Assembly: GCA_964473155.1 (NCBI GenBank)
Contig: CAYYNT010000118.1
Coordinates: 1-6,360, forward strand
Direction of reading: 5' to 3'
DNA: 6,360 nt
Source of the DNA: JAJFUG01 sp964473155
GTDB lineage: Bacteria > Gemmatimonadota > Glassbacteria > GWA2-58-10
Positions 1 through 5,769 of the stretch are shown one piece after another (the first letter of the stretch is position 1; the number at the start of each line of letters is the position of its first letter). Under the pieces are notes generated by a model, which worked only from the letters and a program-made list of their open reading frames with translations, was not told the origin of the DNA and made no database searches. A program made the position numbers and the translations under genes.

Positions 1-691
1 CGCGCAGGCGCTCGTTGCCCTCCAGGGGCATCAGGAACATCCAGGGGTCGCCGTAATGGATCCAGATCGGCATTCCCAGCTCGCCCGCGTGGCTGAAAAG
101 CTCCTTGACCCGCGTGTCGTTGAGGCGGGCGCGCTTGCCGTGTGTCTGCACGTCCACGCCCAGCGCCTTGTGCACTTTCACGCCGCGCACATTGAGCTTT
201 TTCGAGCGGTCCAGGTGCCTGCACGCCCTCTCGACCCAGCCCTGCTCGTCCAGGGTCCAGTCGAAAGTGGTCAGGTTGACCACGCGGTTCGCCAGACGGC
301 TTTTCAGCCAACCCTGCTCCACCTCGCGCAGGTATTCGTCCCAGTAGACTTCGAGCGAGAGATTGATTATGTACTTGACTCCGGCGCGGTCGAGGGTGCG
401 CTCCAGTTCCTCCATCTTGTCCGGGTGCGAGGGATAGCCTGCCAGGTGGCTGTGGCCGTCCACCGCGTCCCTGATCCCGAGCGACGTCTCGGGTGCGTTC
501 CAGTCCACCGGCGGGGCCTCGAGCTGAAGGCGCGCCATGCGGTGGTAGCTGGAAACTTTCTTACGCACTTCCGCCGGGACCTCCACCCATTCCCATCCCG
601 GATAGGCCGGGGCTTTCTCGCCCCAGAACTCCTCGACCTCCAGAATTTCCTTCTCTGTCCGGTCGTCCTTTGCCGCCTCGATTTTCAGCAC
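1..691 (-). CDS. Amidohydrolase-family (amidohydrolase 2-like) metal-dependent hydrolase, 3' end outside window
   Basis: The frame is open from 691 to the left edge, giving 230 visible residues; the C-terminal part is missing. After a polar N-terminal stretch of about 70 residues comes DGHSH (78-82), the D-x-H-x-H metal-binding signature at the end of strand 1 of the amidohydrolase TIM barrel. VRGVKVHKALG (168-178) and PIWIHYGDPW (208-217) follow in the order expected for predicted amidohydrolases of the PF04909 type, where K/H and H residues lie on later barrel strands. Such proteins are usually cytoplasmic hydrolases or decarboxylases; the substrate cannot be told here. The GTG at 691 is chosen because GGAG (702-699) lies 7 bases upstream; another in-frame GTG at 706 has no comparable site. 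The gene is transcribed away from the plus-strand operon, so it may belong to a different unit. The family is fairly sure, the function open. Confidence 0.85.
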   Translation of the reverse strand, partial: MLKIEAAKDDRTEKEILEVEEFWGEKAPAYPGWEWVEVPAEVRKKVSSYHRMARLQLEAPPVDWNAPETSLGIRDAVDGHSHLAGYPSHPDKMEELERTLDRAGVKYIINLSLEVYWDEYLREVEQGWLKSRLANRVVNLTTFDWTLDEQGWVERACRHLDRSKKLNVRGVKVHKALGVDVQTHGKRARLNDTRVKELFSHAGELGMPIWIHYGDPWMFLMPLEGNERLR

Positions 692-698
692 AACCAGT

Positions 699-702
699 CT
701 CC
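699..702 (-). promoter_or_regulatory. Ribosome binding site deciding the GTG start of the amidohydrolase gene
   Basis: On the minus strand GGAG, inside a longer GGGGAGA run, lies 7 bases before the GTG at 691. This spacing supports GTG 691 as the start rather than the in-frame GTG at 706. No in-frame ATG lies between the upstream stop near 769 and codon 50. Confidence 0.6.
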
Positions 703-768
703 CCACGCAAAACGTTACGTCCTGAAAACGCCCTGCCGTAATACCGCAAAGGCCATTGATTGAGTATC

Positions 769-797
769 ATAATAACACGCCCTTGGATAAAAGGCAA
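769..797 (-). promoter_or_regulatory. Putative sigma70-type promoter for the amidohydrolase gene
   Basis: Reading the minus strand, TTGCCT (797-792) is followed after 17 bases by TATTAT (774-769). These match 4/6 and 5/6 of the TTGACA and TATAAT consensus with ideal spacing. The predicted transcript would start near 762, leaving a leader of about 70 bases before the GTG. The divergent intergenic region is locally AT-rich, as expected for a promoter. This is a consensus match by eye only, and the host's own promoter preferences are unknown. I found no equally good plus-strand promoter for the operon; the best is TTGCCC (845-850) with a poor TTAATT (867-872) 16 bases on. Confidence 0.4.
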
Positions 798-914
798 CCA
801 TCAGAAAAATACGGAATCTGAAAATATCTCCTGCCGCTTTGGACTTGCCCGGAAGGCTGAGCGGGCTTAATTTTCTGGTCTGGAACGGATTATCGAAAGT
901 TTCACAACTATCGC

Positions 915-921
915 GGAGGAG
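915..921 (+). promoter_or_regulatory. Strong Shine-Dalgarno for the Gfo/Idh/MocA gene
   Basis: GGAGGAG ends 6 bases before the ATG at 928. It is the strongest initiation signal in the divergent region and fixes the first gene of the plus-strand operon. Confidence 0.8.
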
Positions 922-927
922 AAACGC

Positions 928-1974
928 ATGTCCCTGGGGGTGCTGATAACCGCTCCGGGCTGGGTGGCGGGTGAGCATATCCGGGCTTTCCAGGCCGATC
1001 CCCGCAGCCATGTGGCGGCTATATACGCCGCGCGGGAACTGGAACGCGAGCAGGCCAGAAGATACATTGAGGAATTCAGCCTGGACTGCCTGGTGACAGA
1101 CAGCTTCGAGGATGCTCTTGCTCTGGAAGATGTAAAAATCGTCTCAGTCTGCTCTATCAACTGTTTCCACTATACGCAGGCCCTGGCCGCTATCCGCGCT
1201 GGCAAACACTTGCTGGTGGAGAAGCCGCTGGCCCTGAACTATGACGAGGTGCGCCGTCTGGCCCTGGAAGCCGGACGCGCCGGGGTGATGACCATGGCCG
1301 GGCATATCGTGCGCTATTACCCGGCGATCCGCGCGCTCAAGGGGCTGATCGACCGGGGGGCGCTGGGAAAAGTGTACCATGCCGAGGCCGACTACTGGCA
1401 CGCCCTCTCCGGCGGCTGGAAAGTTAAAAAAGAAACCGCGGGCAGCGCCATGCTGATGGGCGGAATCCATGCCCTGGATACGGTGCGCTACATGTTAGGC
1501 GAGGAACGCAAGGCCGAATGGGTGAGTGCAGTGTCCAGCGGGCCGTTCCACAGAAAGGATTTCGACTATCCGCCCAACGTGCAGGCCCTGATCCGCTTCG
1601 AGGACGGCTCCACGGTGCGGGTGGGAGTGGGCCTGGAGGCGAAGATGCCCTATGTGTTTCATCTTCAGGTGAACGGGACCGGCGGGACGGTAAGGCAGAA
1701 CGGCATCCACTCGCCGGAGTTCTTCCCGGAGGTGAGCCGCTTCCTGGAGATACCCTCGCACTACCCGGATGACTGGGACGTGGCCGGGCACCCGTTCGGC
1801 GTGGAGATAGCGGACTTCTTAGACGCGGTGGAGAGCAGGAAGCCGTCCATGCTCGATTTCCGGTACGCGCAGACCACCTATGAGCTGATCGAGGCCATCG
1901 AGCGCTCGGCAACCACGGGACGGCCGGTGCGGCCCGGCTCGGCCGGGGATGTGCCGCTGTGCATGCCGTTCTGA
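928..1974 (+). CDS. Gfo/Idh/MocA-family NAD(P)-dependent oxidoreductase
   Basis: A 348-residue protein, the usual length for this family of sugar and cyclitol dehydrogenases. The N-terminal Rossmann domain covers about residues 1-125 and the C-terminal alpha/beta substrate domain the rest. Clear signatures are AGKHLLVEKPLALN (91-104), holding the EKP motif (98-100) whose lysine is catalytic in the family, and GGIHALD (178-184), matching the G-x-H-x-x-D motif with H181 as likely proton donor. The dinucleotide loop is atypical: TAPGWVAGEHIRAF (8-21) replaces the usual G-x-G-x-x-[AG], and the end of strand 2 reads AIYAARELE without an obvious acidic residue. The cofactor (NAD or NADP) is therefore uncertain. 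It is probably cytosolic and acts on a sugar, sugar nucleotide or inositol-like substrate. It is the first gene of the plus-strand run, 28 bases before the ATP-grasp gene. The family is sure, the substrate unknown. Confidence 0.93.
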   Translation: MSLGVLITAPGWVAGEHIRAFQADPRSHVAAIYAARELEREQARRYIEEFSLDCLVTDSFEDALALEDVKIVSVCSINCFHYTQALAAIRAGKHLLVEKPLALNYDEVRRLALEAGRAGVMTMAGHIVRYYPAIRALKGLIDRGALGKVYHAEADYWHALSGGWKVKKETAGSAMLMGGIHALDTVRYMLGEERKAEWVSAVSSGPFHRKDFDYPPNVQALIRFEDGSTVRVGVGLEAKMPYVFHLQVNGTGGTVRQNGIHSPEFFPEVSRFLEIPSHYPDDWDVAGHPFGVEIADFLDAVESRKPSMLDFRYAQTTYELIEAIERSATTGRPVRPGSAGDVPLCMPF

Positions 1975-2002
1975 TCGTCAAGCCTAATCCTGCGGGGCGG
2001 GA

Positions 2003-2749
2003 ATGAAAGTCGGAATCCTGGAATTCCGGGACACGAACGGGCAGTATCTGAAATCGCTCCGGGCCTGCGAGATGATCCTGGAGCACAACGGCATTCCGTT
2101 CGAGCGCCTGAGCGCCAGCGACCCGCGACTTCTTGAGCGCGTGCGGGGCCTGAGCCTTCTGCTCGTGCGCTGGGGCCACTACGACCATGACCGCCAGATC
2201 GCCCGCAGCCTGATCCCGGTGATCGAGGGCCAGCTCGGCGTGAAATGTTACCCGGACTGGAACACCTGCTGGCACTACGACGACAAGATAAGTCAGTGGT
2301 ATCTGATGCAGGCCCGCGGATTCCCGATGGCCGAGACCCGCGTATTCTGGGAGCGCAGTGCCGCCCTGGACTGGCTGGAGCGCGAGGCCGTGTTCCCACA
2401 GGTGTTCAAGCTCTCGGTGGGCGCAGGCTCGCTCAACGTGCTGTTAGTGAAAAACGCAACCCAGGGCAAAAAACTGGTGCGGAGGATGTTCGGCCGGGGG
2501 CTGCTGCCGGGCGCGTTCCTGCCTGGCACGCTGCGCTGGAGCCATTTCAGCCCCTGGCTGGAGGCGCGCCGCATGGGCGGGAACATCCTGCGCCGTCTGC
2601 GCGGCCTGGACAGCTCACCCTGGTGGGTGCGCCAGAAAAACTACGCCCTGTTCCAGCGCTTCCTGCCCGGCAACGCTTGGGACACGCGGGTGACAGTGAT
2701 CGGCGAACGGGCGTTCGCCTTCCGCCGCCTGGTCCGTCCCGGCGATTTC
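2003..2749 (+). CDS. ATP-grasp family ligase, C-terminus lost in the assembly gap
   Basis: 249 residues are visible before the Ns. Residues 1-80 look like the pre-ATP-grasp domain (MKVGILEFRD, then SLLLVRWGHYDHD). YPDWNTCWHYDDKISQWYLM (83-102) leads into the ATP-grasp fold. FPQVFKLSVGAGSLNVLLVK (131-150) carries the nucleotide-binding lysine (K136) and the glycine-rich loop. FQRFLPGNAWDTRVTVIGER (218-237) resembles the RimK/glutathione-synthetase-like strand DxRVxVxG. The last part of the fold, with the Mg-binding acidic residues, would follow the gap. ATP-grasp enzymes activate a carboxylate as acyl phosphate and join it to an amine or thiol; by context the acceptor may be a sugar or glycan precursor, which is inference. 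The start ATG has a weak G-rich site (GGGGCGGG) just upstream. Any reading through the Ns to a stop near 2974 is artificial. Confidence 0.85.
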
Positions 2750-2849
2750 NNNNNNNNNNNNNNNNNNNNNNNNNNNNNNNNNNNNNNNNNNNNNNNNNNN
2801 NNNNNNNNNNNNNNNNNNNNNNNNNNNNNNNNNNNNNNNNNNNNNNNNN
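2750..2849. other. Assembly gap (100 Ns)
   Basis: Exactly 100 undetermined bases, the conventional placeholder for a scaffold gap of unknown size. The ATP-grasp frame is open up to it and the DUF362 frame is already open when sequence resumes. The missing DNA should therefore hold the ATP-grasp C-terminus, its stop, and the DUF362 start. I would expect several hundred bases, judging from the parts of both families that are missing. Confidence 0.97.
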
Positions 2850-4295
2850 CCGCCTTTCGGGCCGGCGGAACGCTACCCGGAGTACCCGTTCGAATGGGAG
2901 GAATCCTCGCGCGGACAGGGACAGGTCTACGCCATGCTGCGCGGCCTGTTCCAGCGCATGGGGCTGGACCGTGAGCATTTCGGGCAGCCATCCTGGAACC
3001 CCCTGGGCGAGGTGATCCAGCCCGGCGACCGCGTGCTGATCAAGCCCAACTGGGTCAGTCATGCCACGGTCAGTGGAGAGCCGTCCGAGGCGCTGGTGAC
3101 CCATCCCTCGCTTCTGCGCGCGGTGCTGGACTACGTGGCTGTCGCCCTGGCCGGGGAGGGACAGATAATCCTGGGCGACTCCCCGCTGCAGAGCGCGGAT
3201 TTCGGCGAGATACGCCGTCAGGGCGGGATCAACGCCCTTGCCGACTGGTGGAGCGCGCGCTCGGGAATCCCGTTGGAGCTTATCGATTTCCGCCGCAGCA
3301 TGGTTGTCGCCGAACAGGGGGACCTGATCCGGGAAAAACGGCGTCTGCCCGGCGACCCGTCCGGCTACAGCGCGGTCAACCTGGGGCTGCGCAGCTATCT
3401 CACCCCGCTGGACAACGAATGGCGGCGCTACCGGGTGACCGATTACGCACCGCGCGAGATGCGCGCCCACCACAACCCCACACAGCACGAGTACCTCGTG
3501 CCGAACTCCCTGTTGTGTTCGGATGTCCTGATCAACCTGCCCAAGCTGAAAACGCACCGCAAGGGCGGACTGACCTGCGCGCTGAAAAACCTGGTGGGGA
3601 TCAACGGCAATAAGGACTGGCTGCCGCATCACCGCGCGGGATGCCCGGCCGAGGGCGGGGACGAGTATCCGGAGCGCAGCCTGCTCAAGCGTCTGACAGC
3701 GCGGTTGAGTGAAAGCCTTGCCGCGAAAGAACCCGGACGGGCACACACCGCGCTCTGGCACGCCCGCCGCCTGACCGCGGCCCTGGCGCGGGCCGCCGGA
3801 GCAAGCTCGGTCCGGGAGGGAAGCTGGTACGGCAACGACACGCTCTGGCGCATGGTGCTGGACCTGATCACGATCATGCTGTACGGGGACAAGGAGGGCC
3901 TGCTGGAGGTGGCCCCGGTGCGCAGCCATTTCGCGATTGTGGATGCGCTCGTGGCCGGTGAGGGCGAGGGTCCGCTGAGTCCTTCCCCGCGCCGCGAGGG
4001 CCTTCTCCTGGCCGGGGCCAACCCGCTGGCCGTGGATGCCGTGGCCGCGACCCTCGCCGGTCTGGACCTTCGCCGAATCCCCATGTTAGGGGCCGGTTTC
4101 CGGGTGGCTCAGGGAGGCAACAGCCTACCGCTGGCGGCATTCAACTGGAACGAGGTGGAAATACTATCCAACGAGCCACAGTGGGACGGCCTGGTCCTCG
4201 AAGACCCGGAGCGTTTCCCCGGACGGCTGAATTTCCGCGCCCCGGCGGGCTGGGCCGGGCATGTGGAGCTTTCGGGGCAGGGGCCGCAAACATGA
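2850..4295 (+). CDS. DUF362-domain protein, 5' end lost in the assembly gap
   Basis: 481 residues are visible, and the frame is open from the first base after the gap. The segment before the first ATG (2934) encodes PPFGPAERYPEYPFEWEE, which resembles DUF362 N-termini, so the ATG at 2934 is internal and the true start is in the gap. Signatures, numbered from the first visible codon, are RVLIKPNWVSH (61-71), IILGDSPLQSADF (106-118), the hallmark KTHRKGGLTCALKNLVG (234-250), DWLPHHRAG (256-264) and a C-terminal PLAVDAVAATLAGLD segment. Only three scattered cysteines are visible (223, 243, 265), so the CxxCxxC ferredoxin module found in some DUF362 proteins is absent. I know no established reaction for this long, ferredoxin-less form. 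Its stop overlaps the next start (ATGA), which places it in the same operon as the glycosyltransferase. Confidence 0.85.
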   Translation, partial: PPFGPAERYPEYPFEWEESSRGQGQVYAMLRGLFQRMGLDREHFGQPSWNPLGEVIQPGDRVLIKPNWVSHATVSGEPSEALVTHPSLLRAVLDYVAVALAGEGQIILGDSPLQSADFGEIRRQGGINALADWWSARSGIPLELIDFRRSMVVAEQGDLIREKRRLPGDPSGYSAVNLGLRSYLTPLDNEWRRYRVTDYAPREMRAHHNPTQHEYLVPNSLLCSDVLINLPKLKTHRKGGLTCALKNLVGINGNKDWLPHHRAGCPAEGGDEYPERSLLKRLTARLSESLAAKEPGRAHTALWHARRLTAALARAAGASSVREGSWYGNDTLWRMVLDLITIMLYGDKEGLLEVAPVRSHFAIVDALVAGEGEGPLSPSPRREGLLLAGANPLAVDAVAATLAGLDLRRIPMLGAGFRVAQGGNSLPLAAFNWNEVEILSNEPQWDGLVLEDPERFPGRLNFRAPAGWAGHVELSGQGPQT

Positions 4296-4642
4296 ACGAT
4301 ACGCCTGCAATTCCACTCGGGCCGGAGCTGGCCGGGCGTGTGCGGACAGTGCTGGAATTCCATCGCTGGGGCGGCTGTCCGGAGGGAGTTACCGGCCGCG
4401 GAACCACCTACGAGACAGCCCATGTCCGTCTGCGACGCGAAAGCCTGGAAATGGAAGCCCTGCTGGGCGAGATAAGCCGTCACTGGCAGGGCAAGCTGCC
4501 GGGACCGGTCGAAACCCTGGTTTCGGCGGGACGGATGTACCGCCGCGCCGCGGATTTCGTGAAAGCCGGAGAGTACTTCCTGCGCGCCCTGGAACTGGTC
4601 TACGATAATTGCTCTCCGCAGGAGGACGTTCCTTGCGGCTGA
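4292..4642 (+). CDS. Small protein with a TPR-like helix pair, function unknown
   Basis: A 116-residue protein starting at the ATG inside the ATGA that also ends the DUF362 gene, so it is probably translated by coupling. An in-frame GTG/ATG-type extension back into the DUF362 gene is possible on paper but would overlap it by more than 100 bases, so I reject it. Residues 75-104 (TLVSAGRMYRRAADF, then KAGEYFLRALEL) have the alternating small and hydrophobic pattern of one tetratricopeptide-like helical hairpin. Residues 46-66 are charged and probably helical. There is no signal peptide, membrane segment or catalytic motif. The N-terminal part contains FHRWGGCPEG, which I do not recognise. Its place between DUF362 and the glycosyltransferase suggests a small partner or scaffold for one of them, which is inference. 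It is likely a real gene because of its codon bias and overlaps at both ends. Confidence 0.7.
   Translation: MNDTPAIPLGPELAGRVRTVLEFHRWGGCPEGVTGRGTTYETAHVRLRRESLEMEALLGEISRHWQGKLPGPVETLVSAGRMYRRAADFVKAGEYFLRALELVYDNCSPQEDVPCG
4620..4625 (+). promoter_or_regulatory. Shine-Dalgarno deciding a TTG start for the glycosyltransferase
   Basis: AGGAGG lies 7 bases before the TTG at 4633 and 16 bases before the in-frame ATG at 4642. The upstream in-frame TTG at 4609 lies before it. The spacing picks TTG 4633, inside the end of the preceding gene. Confidence 0.65.
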
Positions 4643-5769
4643 TGCACCTGACAACCTCCGGGGGCTGGGGCGGACGGGAAATGTACCCGCCCGAGGCGGC
4701 CCGCATTCAGAACCTGCGCGGGCACGCGGTTTCTGTGGTGGCCAAGATTCGCACCCCGCTGGCGGAGCACCTGGCGGACTCCGGCCTGGAACACGACATT
4801 CTGCGCGCGGGGCCGTATCTCGATCCGATTGCAATCTGGAGCCTGTCGCGCATCCTCGCCCGCCGGAAACCAGAGGTAATCCAGATTCACCTTTCGCGCG
4901 ACCTTCTGCTTGTGGAATCGGCCTGCGCGCTGGCAGGCATTCGCCCCGTGCTGATCCTGCACAAGCATATCGCCTCGGCCGGGAACAAGAAGGACTTCCT
5001 GCACCGTGTCCTCTATAACCGCGTGGACGCCGTGCTGGCTATTTCCGATTTTGTGAAACGCAGCCTGCTGGCCTCCTGTCCGGTAGCCCCGGAGAAAGTG
5101 CGGGTGCTGCATTTCGGGCTGGACCCGGAGCGCTTCACCACCCCGGACAAAGCCGATCAGGAGACGCGCCTCCGCGTGCGTCGGGAACTGGGCGCGGAAA
5201 GCGGCAATCAGGTGCTGGCCGCTGTGGCGGGACGGCTGGAGCGGCGCAAGGGTCAGGATATTTTTCTGCGGGCCGCCGCTCTGGCCCTGAAAAACGAGCC
5301 GCGGCTGCGCTTTGCAATTGTTGGGGCCGCGGAGGGCGATTACGGCGGTCTGCTGAGAGGCCTGATACGGGAACTGGGCCTCGACAATCACGTGGTGCTG
5401 GCCGGGCGGCGCAACGACATGCGCGAGGTGCTGAGCGCGCTGGATATCCTGGTGGTCCCCTCTCTGGAGGAAGCGTTCGGGCTGGCCCCGGTGGAGGGTA
5501 TGCTGTCCGGCCTGCCGGTGATCGCGGCCCGCGCGGGCGCGCTGCCCGAGTTCGTGATCGAGGACCGGTCCGGGATGCTGGTGCCCCCCGCCGATCCTGA
5601 GGCATTGGCCGCGGCGCTGGTCACACTGGCCTCAGACCCGGAAAGACGGCGCAGCCTGGGTCAGAGCGCCCGCGCCTGGGCGCTGGAGAACCTTTCGCTG
5701 GAAAGACATTTCGACGCCCTGGACAGACTGTACGAGGAATGTCTGAGAAAACACAATAGGAGGGAATAA
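4633..5769 (+). CDS. GT4-family glycosyltransferase (GT-B fold)
   Basis: From the TTG at 4633 the protein is 378 residues, typical for the family. The N-terminal domain begins MRLMHLTTSGGWGGREMYP, with the glycine-rich GGxGGRE loop that in GT4 enzymes follows the first strand and helps bind acceptor or donor phosphate. The linker VRVLHFGLDPERF (156-168) leads to the C-terminal donor domain. There AVAGRLERRKGQDIFLRA (197-214) is the classic phosphate-binding G-x-L-x-x-x-K-G segment, and EEAFGLAPVEGMLSGLPVIA (279-298) holds the E-x7-E pair (E280, E288) of retaining GT4 enzymes, which contacts the nucleotide-sugar ribose. It should transfer a sugar from an NDP-sugar to a lipid- or glycan-linked acceptor at the cytoplasmic face; the sugar and linkage are unknown. 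The start overlaps the preceding gene by 10 bases and the stop overlaps the next ATG by one base (TAATG). Confidence 0.93.
   Translation: MRLMHLTTSGGWGGREMYPPEAARIQNLRGHAVSVVAKIRTPLAEHLADSGLEHDILRAGPYLDPIAIWSLSRILARRKPEVIQIHLSRDLLLVESACALAGIRPVLILHKHIASAGNKKDFLHRVLYNRVDAVLAISDFVKRSLLASCPVAPEKVRVLHFGLDPERFTTPDKADQETRLRVRRELGAESGNQVLAAVAGRLERRKGQDIFLRAAALALKNEPRLRFAIVGAAEGDYGGLLRGLIRELGLDNHVVLAGRRNDMREVLSALDILVVPSLEEAFGLAPVEGMLSGLPVIAARAGALPEFVIEDRSGMLVPPADPEALAAALVTLASDPERRRSLGQSARAWALENLSLERHFDALDRLYEECLRKHNRRE
5758..5764 (+). promoter_or_regulatory. Ribosome binding site of the methyltransferase gene
   Basis: AGGAGGG, within the last codons of the glycosyltransferase gene, stands 4 bases from the ATG at 5769 (5 from the GGAGG core). 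It is strong despite the compositional change, so the gene can be translated independently of coupling. Confidence 0.6.

Noticed and set aside
56..763. Long plus-strand open frame (235 codons) over the left end
   Set aside because: It lies antisense to a frame with clear amidohydrolase motifs (DGHSH, KVHKALG, WIHYGDP). Its own translation has no recognisable motif, and it is a GC-rich shadow frame.
805..825. Small inverted repeat TCAGA / TCTGA in the divergent intergenic region
   Set aside because: Five-base arms with an 11-base loop and no T-run; too weak to call an operator or terminator.
845..872. Possible plus-strand promoter TTGCCC-16-TTAATT upstream of the Gfo/Idh gene
   Set aside because: Only 4/6 and 3/6 matches with sub-optimal spacing; not distinguishable from chance.
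1424..2275. Minus-strand open frame of 283 codons
   Set aside because: Arginine/proline/serine-rich low-information translation antisense to the Gfo/Idh and ATP-grasp genes; typical of shadows in GC-rich DNA.
2003..2974. ATP-grasp gene extended through the Ns to a stop at 2974
   Set aside because: The residues after the gap in that frame look random, while the DUF362 frame is already open there. The extension is an artefact of the placeholder gap length.
2547..3929. Minus-strand open frame of 460 codons across the gap
   Set aside because: It runs through 100 Ns and is antisense to the ATP-grasp and DUF362 genes, both recognisable by motif. It is a shadow frame prolonged by undetermined bases.
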